From an uncultured bacterium (GTDB lineage: Bacteria; Actinomycetota; Actinomycetes; S36-B12; CAIYMF01): DNA of 64,000 bases. The position numbers and the translations under genes are program-made. A model generated the notes under the pieces. The model had not been told where the DNA came from. It did no database searches and was given only the letters and a program-made list of their open reading frames with translations. This document shows positions 45,351 through 52,229 of this stretch, piece by piece. The DNA is taken from contig CAIKEU010000106.1 of the NCBI GenBank assembly GCA_903826575.1, forward strand, positions 1-64,000. The letters are read 5' to 3'. Positions within the stretch are counted from its first letter, which is position 1. Each line of letters opens with the position of its first letter.

Positions 45351-45373
45351 GTTAGCCCTCGCATTGGAGTGTC

Positions 45374-46399
45374 ATGCGCGTAGGAGTCTTGACTGGCGGC
45401 GGCGATTGCCCCGGTCTGAACGCAGTTATTCGTGCCGTCGTCCGCAAGGGCGTTAGCGAATATGGCTACGAATTCGTCGGTTTTCGTGACGGGTGGAAGG
45501 GGCCGCTCGAGGGCCTCACGTCGACGCTCGGCATCGCGGAAGTTCGCGGGATTTTGCCCCGTGGCGGAACGATCTTAGGGTCAAGCCGAACCAATCCCAT
45601 CAAGGTTGACGGTGGCGTAGACAGGATCAAGTCGAACCTCGCCGACCTGGGCGTGGATGCACTGATCGCCATCGGTGGCGAGGATACGCTCGGCGTTGCG
45701 ACGAAATTGCACGACCTTGATGTGCCTGTCGTTGGAGTGCCCAAGACGATCGATAACGACTTGTCCGCAACGGATTACACGTTCGGTTTCGACACGGCGG
45801 TCAACATCGCGTCTGAGGCGATCGATCGGCTGCACACCACGGCCGAGTCACACCACCGTGCACTTGTGGTCGAGGTCATGGGTCGTCATGCCGGATGGAT
45901 CGCACTTCACGCGGGTATCTCCGGTGGAGCTAACGCCATTCTGATCCCCGAGGTGCCGTTCGATTTGGATGAAGTTATCTCATGGGTGACATCACGGTTC
46001 GAATCTCATTACGCACCCATCATCGTGGTGGCTGAAGGTGCACTGCCCAAGGATGGCGACCTCATCACAAAGGACACCACGCTCGACGCTTTCGGACACG
46101 TGAAGTTGTCCGGCATCGGCGATTGGCTTGCGTCAGCAATTGAAGCTCGCACGGGTAAAGAAGCGCGCACATCGGTTCTCGGCCATATTCAGCGCGGCGG
46201 AACTCCGACCGCTTTTGATCGCGTGCTGGCCACTCGCTTCGGACTGCAAGCGATTGACGCGATCCATGACCGCGACTTCGGCGTTATGGTGGCGTTGCGG
46301 GGAACGGACATCGTTCGGGTTCCGCTTGCAGACGGCACCGGAGTGCTCAAGACGGTGCCGATGTCTCGTTATGAAGAAGTGCGGACGTTCTTCGGCTAG
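45374..46399 (+). CDS. pfkA: 6-phosphofructokinase, predicted pyrophosphate-dependent
   Basis: 341 residues of the bacterial Pfk fold: GGGDCPGLNAVIRAVVRKG, then GGEDTLGVATKLHDLDVPVVGVPKTIDNDL, MGRHAGWIALHAG, and GHIQRGGTPTAFDR. At the phosphoryl-donor site residue 104 is Asp (GGEDT) and 124 is Lys (PKTIDND). Gly104 goes with ATP use and Asp104/Lys124 with pyrophosphate use in characterised enzymes such as that of Amycolatopsis methanolica. Start ATG with GGAG upstream. It would make the glycolytic step reversible. Confidence 0.93.
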   Translation: MRVGVLTGGGDCPGLNAVIRAVVRKGVSEYGYEFVGFRDGWKGPLEGLTSTLGIAEVRGILPRGGTILGSSRTNPIKVDGGVDRIKSNLADLGVDALIAIGGEDTLGVATKLHDLDVPVVGVPKTIDNDLSATDYTFGFDTAVNIASEAIDRLHTTAESHHRALVVEVMGRHAGWIALHAGISGGANAILIPEVPFDLDEVISWVTSRFESHYAPIIVVAEGALPKDGDLITKDTTLDAFGHVKLSGIGDWLASAIEARTGKEARTSVLGHIQRGGTPTAFDRVLATRFGLQAIDAIHDRDFGVMVALRGTDIVRVPLADGTGVLKTVPMSRYEEVRTFFG

Positions 46400-46488
46400 C
46401 CGATGACCGCGCGATGGCCCGGTGTCACGTGACGCCAATGGACTACGCCCGATTAGTGCGGTGAATGTGCGCGCCCTACGCTTGGAGC

Positions 46489-47835
46489 ATGGTGGACAAC
46501 CTCTCGTGGCCTGACCTTCCGGCTGCCCAGCAGCCGCAATGGCCAGATCAGATTGCCCTCGATGGGGTTCTGTCTCAGTTGCGTACGCTGCCGCCGCTGG
46601 TCTTTGCTGGTGAATGCGATCAGCTTCAAACTCGACTTGCCGGGGCGAGCCGTGGCGAAGCCTTCGTTCTCATGGGCGGTGATTGCGCTGAAACGTTCGA
46701 CGGGGCAACCGCTGAGGCGATCCGCGGGAAGTTGAAGACGGTTCTGCAGATGGCGATCGTCCTGACGTACGGTGCGAGCCTGCCGGTCGTCAAGGTGGGC
46801 CGGATGGCTGGGCAGTACTTCAAGCCGCGGAGTAAGCCGCTTGAGTCTCGCGACGGAGTCGAACTGCCCTCCTACTTTGGGGACGGCGTCAATGCCCTGG
46901 CCTTTGATGAGCAGGGTCGAATTCCCGATCCGAATCGACTCTTGCGCAGCTATCAGACGGCGAGTTCGACGCTGAATTTGGTGCGCGCCTTCACCCAAGG
47001 CGGCTATGCCGATCTTCGCGAAGTTCATTCGTGGAATCAGGACTTCGTCGCCGAAACTCCGGCAGGTAACCGGTACGAGCAGGTGGCTGGCGAAATCGAT
47101 CGTGCGTTGTCGTTCATGGCTGCCTGCGGTGCAGATCCGGACGAATTCAAGCGCGTTGAGTTTTACTCGGGCCACGAGGCCTTAGTGCTTGATTACGAAA
47201 AAGCCATGACGCGCATAGATTCTCGGACGGGTAATCCGTACGACGTGAGCGGTCACTTCATCTGGGTCGGCGAGCGCACCCGTCAACTTGATGGTGCCCA
47301 CATCGATTTTGTCTCGAGGATTCATAATCCAATCGGCGTGAAACTGGGACCGACAACCTCGCCGGAAGCAGCCGTCGAGATGGCTGAACTCCTCAATCCA
47401 GAGCGCATTGACGGCCGCCTTACGTTCATCTCACGAATGGGTGCCGGGGTCGTTCGCGACGCACTGCCGCCGATTGTTGAAAAGGTTCAGGCCAGCGGCC
47501 ATCGAGTTTTGTGGATCTGTGATCCGATGCATGGAAACACGCGTGAGGGTAGTACCGGCCACAAGACTCGCTCGTACGACGATGTAGCGGACGAGGTCCT
47601 TGGCTTTTTCCAAGTGCACAAGGCACTTGGCACGGTCCCCGGTGGCATTCACGTGGAGCTCACCGGTGACGATGTCACCGAGTGCGTCGGCGGAACCCTT
47701 GGCGTTACTGAAGATCAGGTGGGTGATCGTTATGAAACGGCCTGCGATCCGCGGCTTAACCGGTCGCAGTCACTTGAACTTGCATTTGATGTTGCCGATT
47801 ATCTGCTGGACCGCCCGCGGGTGGGACTCATCTAG
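46489..47835 (+). CDS. aroG: 3-deoxy-7-phosphoheptulonate synthase, class II
   Basis: First step of the shikimate pathway, plant-like type. About 448 residues with WPDLPAAQQPQWPD near the start, GECDQLQTRLAGASRGEAFVLMGGDCAETF (metal-binding Cys), VVKVGRMAGQYFKPRS, FYSGHEALVLDYE, WVGERTRQLDGAHIDFVSRIHNPIGVKLGP, WICDPMHGNTRE and HVELTGDDVTECVGG. Start: ATG 46489 matches the expected N-terminus, but GGAG is only one base away; ATG 46465 and GTG 46492 are alternatives. A class I enzyme is encoded 3.2 kb downstream. Confidence 0.95.
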   Translation: MVDNLSWPDLPAAQQPQWPDQIALDGVLSQLRTLPPLVFAGECDQLQTRLAGASRGEAFVLMGGDCAETFDGATAEAIRGKLKTVLQMAIVLTYGASLPVVKVGRMAGQYFKPRSKPLESRDGVELPSYFGDGVNALAFDEQGRIPDPNRLLRSYQTASSTLNLVRAFTQGGYADLREVHSWNQDFVAETPAGNRYEQVAGEIDRALSFMAACGADPDEFKRVEFYSGHEALVLDYEKAMTRIDSRTGNPYDVSGHFIWVGERTRQLDGAHIDFVSRIHNPIGVKLGPTTSPEAAVEMAELLNPERIDGRLTFISRMGAGVVRDALPPIVEKVQASGHRVLWICDPMHGNTREGSTGHKTRSYDDVADEVLGFFQVHKALGTVPGGIHVELTGDDVTECVGGTLGVTEDQVGDRYETACDPRLNRSQSLELAFDVADYLLDRPRVGLI

Positions 47836-47853
47836 TTCGACACGGGGAGGCCT

Positions 47854-47885
47854 AGGTCTGATTTCCGCTAGTGCAAATCAGACCT
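47854..47885. terminator. Perfect 11-bp inverted repeat after the class II DAHP synthase gene
   Basis: AGGTCTGATTT and AAATCAGACCT flank a 10-base loop, 18 bases after the stop and 20 before the Ada-AlkA start. No T-run follows, so it may end aroG transcription or act as an operator of the repair operon. Confidence 0.6.
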
Positions 47886-47905
47886 GATCGGGCAGACTCG
47901 TCGTT

Positions 47906-49393
47906 ATGACGAGCGCAGCACCGCAAACGACGGCCCTGATCGGGCTCGACGGCGATGCTGCGTACCAAGCCATTGTGAGCCGTGATCGCCGCTTCGACGG
48001 TCGGTTGTGGTTCGGTGTCACGTCAACGGGAATTTATTGCCGACCGGTGTGCCCGGCCCAGACACCGCTGCAGGCGAACGTGCGGTTCTTCGCTGTACCA
48101 GCCGCAGCGGTTAGTTCGGGTTTCCGCGCGTGTAAGCGATGTCGGCCTGACTCCGCACCAGGCTCACGTCATTGGGACCATCGACATGATCTGACGGCGA
48201 AGGCGTTGAGGCTCATCGCCGATGGCCTCGTTGACGATGCTGGGGTTGCAGGGTTGGCGGCAACCTTGCATGTGAGCGAACGTCATGTTCATCGAACACT
48301 GGTTGCTGAGGTGGGAGCTAGCCCGCTACAGCTTGCCCAAAGTCGTCGAGCACAGACTGCACGGATGCTCCTTGAGCAGACTGACTTGACCGTATCCGAT
48401 GTAGCCTTCGCAGCGGGCTTTTCAAGCCTTCGTCAATTCAATGATGTGATCAAACGCGAGTTCGGTGCGCCACCCTCAGAACTGCGCACACCAGTTGGCT
48501 CTGCACTTGCAGCGACCGATCGACTGCTTGTTTTGCGCCTGCGATATCGACCTCCCTACGATGCGACGCAGATGGGCGAATTCCTTGCTGCCCGTGCGAT
48601 TCCGGGATTGGAAGTCCACACAGCGTCGACTTCGGGTTGGGTGCACCGTCGAGTCATTCAACTTCCGGCTCGGCCGGCGTCCGTCGACGTCTCGGTACAC
48701 GACGGCCATGTGCTCGTGCGGAGTGATTGCGACGTTCGGGACACCGCACAACTTGTCCGTAAGGTACGGCAGTGGCTGGATCTGAATGCCGACCCCGATT
48801 CGATCAATCACGTATTACGTCGCGACGAAACGATGCGTCGGCTCGTCGACGCCCGGCCTGGCATGCGGGTTCCGACAACTGTCGATCCGTGGGAAACGTT
48901 AGTGCGGGCGATCGTCGGCCAGCAGGTGTCCGTAAGTGGTGCGACCACAGTTTTGGGTCGGCTCGTCGCCGCCACGAGTGCGTCAACGCCAGACAACCTG
49001 GTGGCCTTCCCTGACGCGGCGTCGGTTGCAGAACTAGGTAGTGATCGCATCGCTAAACTGGGGATGCCTGGCGCGAGGGCGCGAACGATTTTTGGAGCAG
49101 CAGACGCTGTGGCACATGGGCGCATCGATCTGCGCAACCCCGACGTCGAATCCCTCCGAGCCGAGTTGCTCGCGATGCCCGGCCTTGGTCCGTGGACAGT
49201 GAATTACCTTCAGATGCGTGGGTTGGGGGACCCAGATGCCTTCCCGGAAACCGATTTGATCATCAAGCAAAACGCTCGGCGCTTAGGTCTGCCGGACAGT
49301 CCACGTCAACTGGCCGCCCATGCCAACAGGTGGAGCCCGTGGCGAGCATATGCAGCCCATCACATCTGGAGCATTCCGAAGGAGCAAACATGA
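47906..49393 (+). CDS. Ada-type activator fused to AlkA DNA-3-methyladenine glycosylase
   Basis: 495 residues in three parts. The N-terminal Ada zinc domain has C45, C49, C76 and C79 (GIYCRPVCPAQ, ACKRCRPD), the same spacing as E. coli Ada C38/C42/C69/C72, so C45 can accept methyl groups from DNA phosphotriesters. An AraC HTH follows (about 95-185, ARMLLEQTDLTVSDVAFAAGFSSLRQFNDVIK). Then comes an AlkA part (about 200-490) with the HhH-GPD segment MPGLGPWTVNYLQMRGLGDPDAFPETDLIIK. It both senses and repairs alkylation. ogt follows with ATGA overlap. Confidence 0.95.
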   Translation: MTSAAPQTTALIGLDGDAAYQAIVSRDRRFDGRLWFGVTSTGIYCRPVCPAQTPLQANVRFFAVPAAAVSSGFRACKRCRPDSAPGSRHWDHRHDLTAKALRLIADGLVDDAGVAGLAATLHVSERHVHRTLVAEVGASPLQLAQSRRAQTARMLLEQTDLTVSDVAFAAGFSSLRQFNDVIKREFGAPPSELRTPVGSALAATDRLLVLRLRYRPPYDATQMGEFLAARAIPGLEVHTASTSGWVHRRVIQLPARPASVDVSVHDGHVLVRSDCDVRDTAQLVRKVRQWLDLNADPDSINHVLRRDETMRRLVDARPGMRVPTTVDPWETLVRAIVGQQVSVSGATTVLGRLVAATSASTPDNLVAFPDAASVAELGSDRIAKLGMPGARARTIFGAADAVAHGRIDLRNPDVESLRAELLAMPGLGPWTVNYLQMRGLGDPDAFPETDLIIKQNARRLGLPDSPRQLAAHANRWSPWRAYAAHHIWSIPKEQT

Positions 49394-49935
49394 CAAACCA
49401 GGTAGCTGCCTCCCGTCAGCCGTTGGAGACGGCCTCGATCTGCATTCCCGGAGGGGAATTGACGATCGTTGTCGACCCTGCTGATGGTGCGGTAATTGCT
49501 TCGGGATTCACCTCCTTGGCGGCTCTGCTTGAACTCCTAACAGACACAGACGTAGGCCGAGGACAGCGCAAGGTTGCCGCATCTGCAGCAATCACACCGG
49601 TACTCCAGGCTTGCCGTTCCTACGCTCGAGGTGATCTAGCTGCGCTAGATGCGGTTCCTGTTCGTCAAACAGGGGGTCCATTCATCGAGCGTGCCCGAGC
49701 GGAGTTGCGCGGCATTCCCGCTGGGCAGACTGATAGTTATGCAGGGCTCGCAACTCGGGCGGGACGCCCGGCAGCGGTGCGAGCAGCCGGTCAGGCGTGC
49801 GCCACGAATAAAGTTGCCCCATTCGTCCCCTGCCACCGAATTCTTCGCTCCGACGGATCGCTCGGTGGCTACGCCTATGGCCTGCCGGTAAAGCGGGCAT
49901 TGCTGATTCACGAGGGCGTCGAACTCCCTGACTGA
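49390..49935 (+). CDS. ogt: Methylated-DNA-[protein]-cysteine S-methyltransferase
   Basis: Removes O6-alkyl groups from guanine by suicide transfer to Cys148 in the VPCHRILRSDGSLGGYAYGLPVKRALLIHEG motif. 181 residues with the helix-turn-helix-like GQTDSYAGLATRAGRPAAVRAAGQACATN. The track start at 49192 is within the Ada-AlkA gene; ATG 49390 overlaps its stop (ATGA). It supplies the activity that E. coli Ada carries in its own C-terminal half. Confidence 0.95.
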   Translation: MTNQVAASRQPLETASICIPGGELTIVVDPADGAVIASGFTSLAALLELLTDTDVGRGQRKVAASAAITPVLQACRSYARGDLAALDAVPVRQTGGPFIERARAELRGIPAGQTDSYAGLATRAGRPAAVRAAGQACATNKVAPFVPCHRILRSDGSLGGYAYGLPVKRALLIHEGVELPD

Positions 49936-49981
49936 TCAGCGTCGACCATCCATCTCGGGCCAATGGCTCTAGGCTGTACGA

Positions 49982-51031
49982 GTGACTCATGTGGTAGATC
50001 TGCGCAGCGACACTGTGACCCGTCCCTCGGCTGGAATGCGCGAGGCCATCGCCTCCGCCGATGTCGGTGATGACGTGTATGGCGAAGACCCAATGCTCAA
50101 CGAGATTGAGCAACGCGTCGCCGAGATGTTTGGACACGAGGCCGGCCTGTTCACCCCGACCGGTTCACTGGCCAACCAATTGGGCCTGCGCATGTTGGTC
50201 AAGCCAGGTGAAGAGATTGTCTGCGACTCCCAGGCCCACATCGTTCGTGCCGAGTTAGGTGCGGCGGCTGTGTTCAGTGGGATCACGTCGCGGACGTGGG
50301 AGACGCCTCGAGGAATCATCGAGGTCGATCAGATCAAGGGTTTTGTTCGCCCCGATGGCGGCCCGCATTTGGTGTCGACGACCGCGATCGCACTGGAGAA
50401 CACGCACAACTTCGGCGGTGGAACCATTCAGCCGATCGACCGAATGCATGCCGTTCGTAACTTCGCTACCTCGATCGGACTCGCAGTACACCTTGATGGT
50501 GCGCGATTGTGGAATGCCCATGTAGCCACGGGGGTCTCGCTGCGCGAGTATGGGACAACAGCCGACACGATTTCGGTGTGCCTGAGCAAGGGGTTGGGAG
50601 CGCCTGTCGGCTCGGTACTGGTTTCCACAGCCGAACGCATCGCCGGTGCGCGCGTTTGGCGCAAGCGCTACGGCGGCGGGATGCGTCAGGCCGGAGTGTT
50701 GGCCGCTGCTGGTTTGTACGCACTCGATCACAACATCGATCGGCTGAGCGAGGATCACGCGAGAGCTACTCGACTCGGTGAGGCGATTGCCGTTCTTAGC
50801 GAAGGCATCGTCGATCTCGATTCGGTGCAGACAAACATGGTCGTACTGGAATTAGCTGGCACTGGATGGAAGGCCGCTGAGCTGGCCGCGCAGGCACGTG
50901 AACAGGGTGTGCTCATCTCTGCACTTGGCCCCACCTTCGTGCGGTTAGTGACCCATCTCGACCTCGATGACGACGATATTGATCGCGCCATCGAGGTCGT
51001 CAGCTCGCTGCTCGCGTCGCGTTCGGCGTAG
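49982..51031 (+). CDS. ltaE: Low-specificity L-threonine aldolase
   Basis: PLP enzyme cleaving threonine to glycine and acetaldehyde. 349 residues with VVDLRSDTVTRPSAGMREAIASADVGDDVYGEDPMLNEIEQRVAEMFGHEAGLFTPTGSLANQLGLRM, the cofactor region ENTHNFGGGTIQP, HLDGARLWNAHVATG, and the Schiff-base lysine in SVCLSKGLGAPVGSVL. GTG start, no obvious ribosome site. Convergent with aroF 3 bp apart. Confidence 0.95.
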   Translation: MTHVVDLRSDTVTRPSAGMREAIASADVGDDVYGEDPMLNEIEQRVAEMFGHEAGLFTPTGSLANQLGLRMLVKPGEEIVCDSQAHIVRAELGAAAVFSGITSRTWETPRGIIEVDQIKGFVRPDGGPHLVSTTAIALENTHNFGGGTIQPIDRMHAVRNFATSIGLAVHLDGARLWNAHVATGVSLREYGTTADTISVCLSKGLGAPVGSVLVSTAERIAGARVWRKRYGGGMRQAGVLAAAGLYALDHNIDRLSEDHARATRLGEAIAVLSEGIVDLDSVQTNMVVLELAGTGWKAAELAAQAREQGVLISALGPTFVRLVTHLDLDDDDIDRAIEVVSSLLASRSA

Positions 51032-51034
51032 CGC

Positions 51035-52069
51035 TTAGGCCGGCGGTGCCGTCAACGTACGACCGGCGATCGGTGCCAATGCCTTGATACTGGAGGTCAG
51101 TTCGGCCAGATCTTCGGCCATAAGTGCCTGAGGTCCATCACATAATGCTGTTGCTGGATCAGGGTGAACATCCACGATGATGCCGTCGGCACCGATTGCG
51201 ATGGCTGCCCTCGATAGTGGGACGACGAGGTCACGTCGACCGCCGGAGTGGGACGGATCCACAACGACCGGAAGATGTGACAAGGAGTGCACGACCGGAA
51301 CCGCCGAAATGTCGAGGGTGTTTCTGGTGGCCTTCTCGAAGGTACGAATCCCACGCTCGCACAGGACGATCTCGAGATTGCCGCGTTGCGCGATGTATTC
51401 AGCGGCCATCAACCACTCTTCGATCGTCGAACTCATGCCGCGCTTGAGCATCACGGGTTTCCCAGCCGCGCCAACTGCTTGCAAGAGGGCGAAGTTCTGC
51501 GCGTTCCTAGTACCTACTTGCAGCATGTCGGCGTAAGACGCGACCACATCGACATCGGCAACATCGACGACCTCGGTGACGATTGGCAGACCAGTTTCGG
51601 CCCGTACGTCGGCAAGAATGCGAAGACCCGCCTCGCCGAGTCCTTGGAACGCGTAGGGCGATGATCGGGGCTTGTAAGCACCTCCACGCAGCAGGCTGGC
51701 ACCGGCAGCTTTTGCCATCTGTGCGGCCGCCAGTGTCTGCTCGGGCGTCTCGACGGCGCAGGGGCCGGCAATGAGGGTAAATGTTCTAGGACCGATTGGC
51801 GCCCGGCTTGTGCCGACCATCACGGTTGACTTCTCCGGGTGGTGATCGCGTGAGACCAGTTTGAACGGGGTGGAGATTCGCACCACCCGCTGAACGCCGT
51901 CGAAGGCCAGGAGATTTAGATCCTCGAACAGGTCAAGATCGCCGACAAGGCCGATGATTGTGCGCCGTTCCCCGCGGCTGACAAACGCTTGACCGCCCAC
52001 GCCGGTGACTTTCGAAACGACGGCATTGATGTTGACCTCAGTGGCCGATGGGCTAAGGACGATAACCAT
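51035..52069 (-). CDS. aroF: 3-deoxy-7-phosphoheptulonate synthase, class I with N-terminal regulatory domain
   Basis: 344 residues. An N-terminal ferredoxin-like domain (about 1-75, MVIVLSPSATEVNINAVVSKVTGVGGQAFVSRGERRTIIGLVGD) as in the Thermotoga-type enzyme, where it mediates feedback inhibition by Tyr and Phe. The barrel has LIAGPCAVETPEQTLAAA, LLRGGAYKPRSSPYAFQGLGEAG, VMLKRGMSSTIEEWL, CERGIRTFEKATRNTLD, VDPSHSGGRRD and IIVDVHPDP. A GAGAGAAG sequence precedes the ATG. The gene is preceded by a terminator hairpin and an aromatic-rich leader peptide, which indicates attenuation. Confidence 0.94.
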   Translation of the reverse strand: MVIVLSPSATEVNINAVVSKVTGVGGQAFVSRGERRTIIGLVGDLDLFEDLNLLAFDGVQRVVRISTPFKLVSRDHHPEKSTVMVGTSRAPIGPRTFTLIAGPCAVETPEQTLAAAQMAKAAGASLLRGGAYKPRSSPYAFQGLGEAGLRILADVRAETGLPIVTEVVDVADVDVVASYADMLQVGTRNAQNFALLQAVGAAGKPVMLKRGMSSTIEEWLMAAEYIAQRGNLEIVLCERGIRTFEKATRNTLDISAVPVVHSLSHLPVVVDPSHSGGRRDLVVPLSRAAIAIGADGIIVDVHPDPATALCDGPQALMAEDLAELTSSIKALAPIAGRTLTAPPA

Positions 52070-52113
52070 GTTCGAACTTCTCTCGATTGGAAGGAGTGCG
52101 CAGTTGCCGCAAG

Positions 52114-52143
52114 CAAAAAGCCCCGGCCAAAGGCGCGGGGCTT
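52114..52143 (-). terminator. Attenuator terminator of aroF
   Basis: On the minus strand AAGCCCCG-cgcctttggc-CGGGGCTT is followed by TTTGC. It sits between the leader peptide stop and aroF and would stop transcription before the gene. Confidence 0.88.
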
Positions 52144-52162
52144 GATGAGTGGACGCGAACGA

Positions 52163-52228
52163 CTAGACCGCCCACCCGGTAACCCCGGGTCGGTAGCCAT
52201 AAAAATATGTCGAACGCATAGTCGCCAT
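52163..52228 (-). CDS. aroF leader peptide (attenuation peptide)
   Basis: This ORF is too short for the ORF track. From the ATG at 52228 it reads MATMRSTYFYGYRPGVTGWAV then TAG; the second ATG (52219) gives an 18-residue form and has TAGGA at a usable distance, so it may be the true start. Five of the 18 residues are Tyr, Phe or Trp, with TYFYGY in one block, ahead of a terminator and a DAHP synthase gene. Stalling on the Tyr/Phe codons when these amino acids are scarce would be expected to favour an antiterminator fold. The first ATG directly follows the TAG of the kinase gene. Confidence 0.82.
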   Translation of the reverse strand: MATMRSTYFYGYRPGVTGWAV

Positions 52229-52229
52229 C

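Noticed and set aside
46453-47175. 240-residue minus-strand ORF
   Set aside because: Antisense to the class II DAHP synthase; no recognisable domain.
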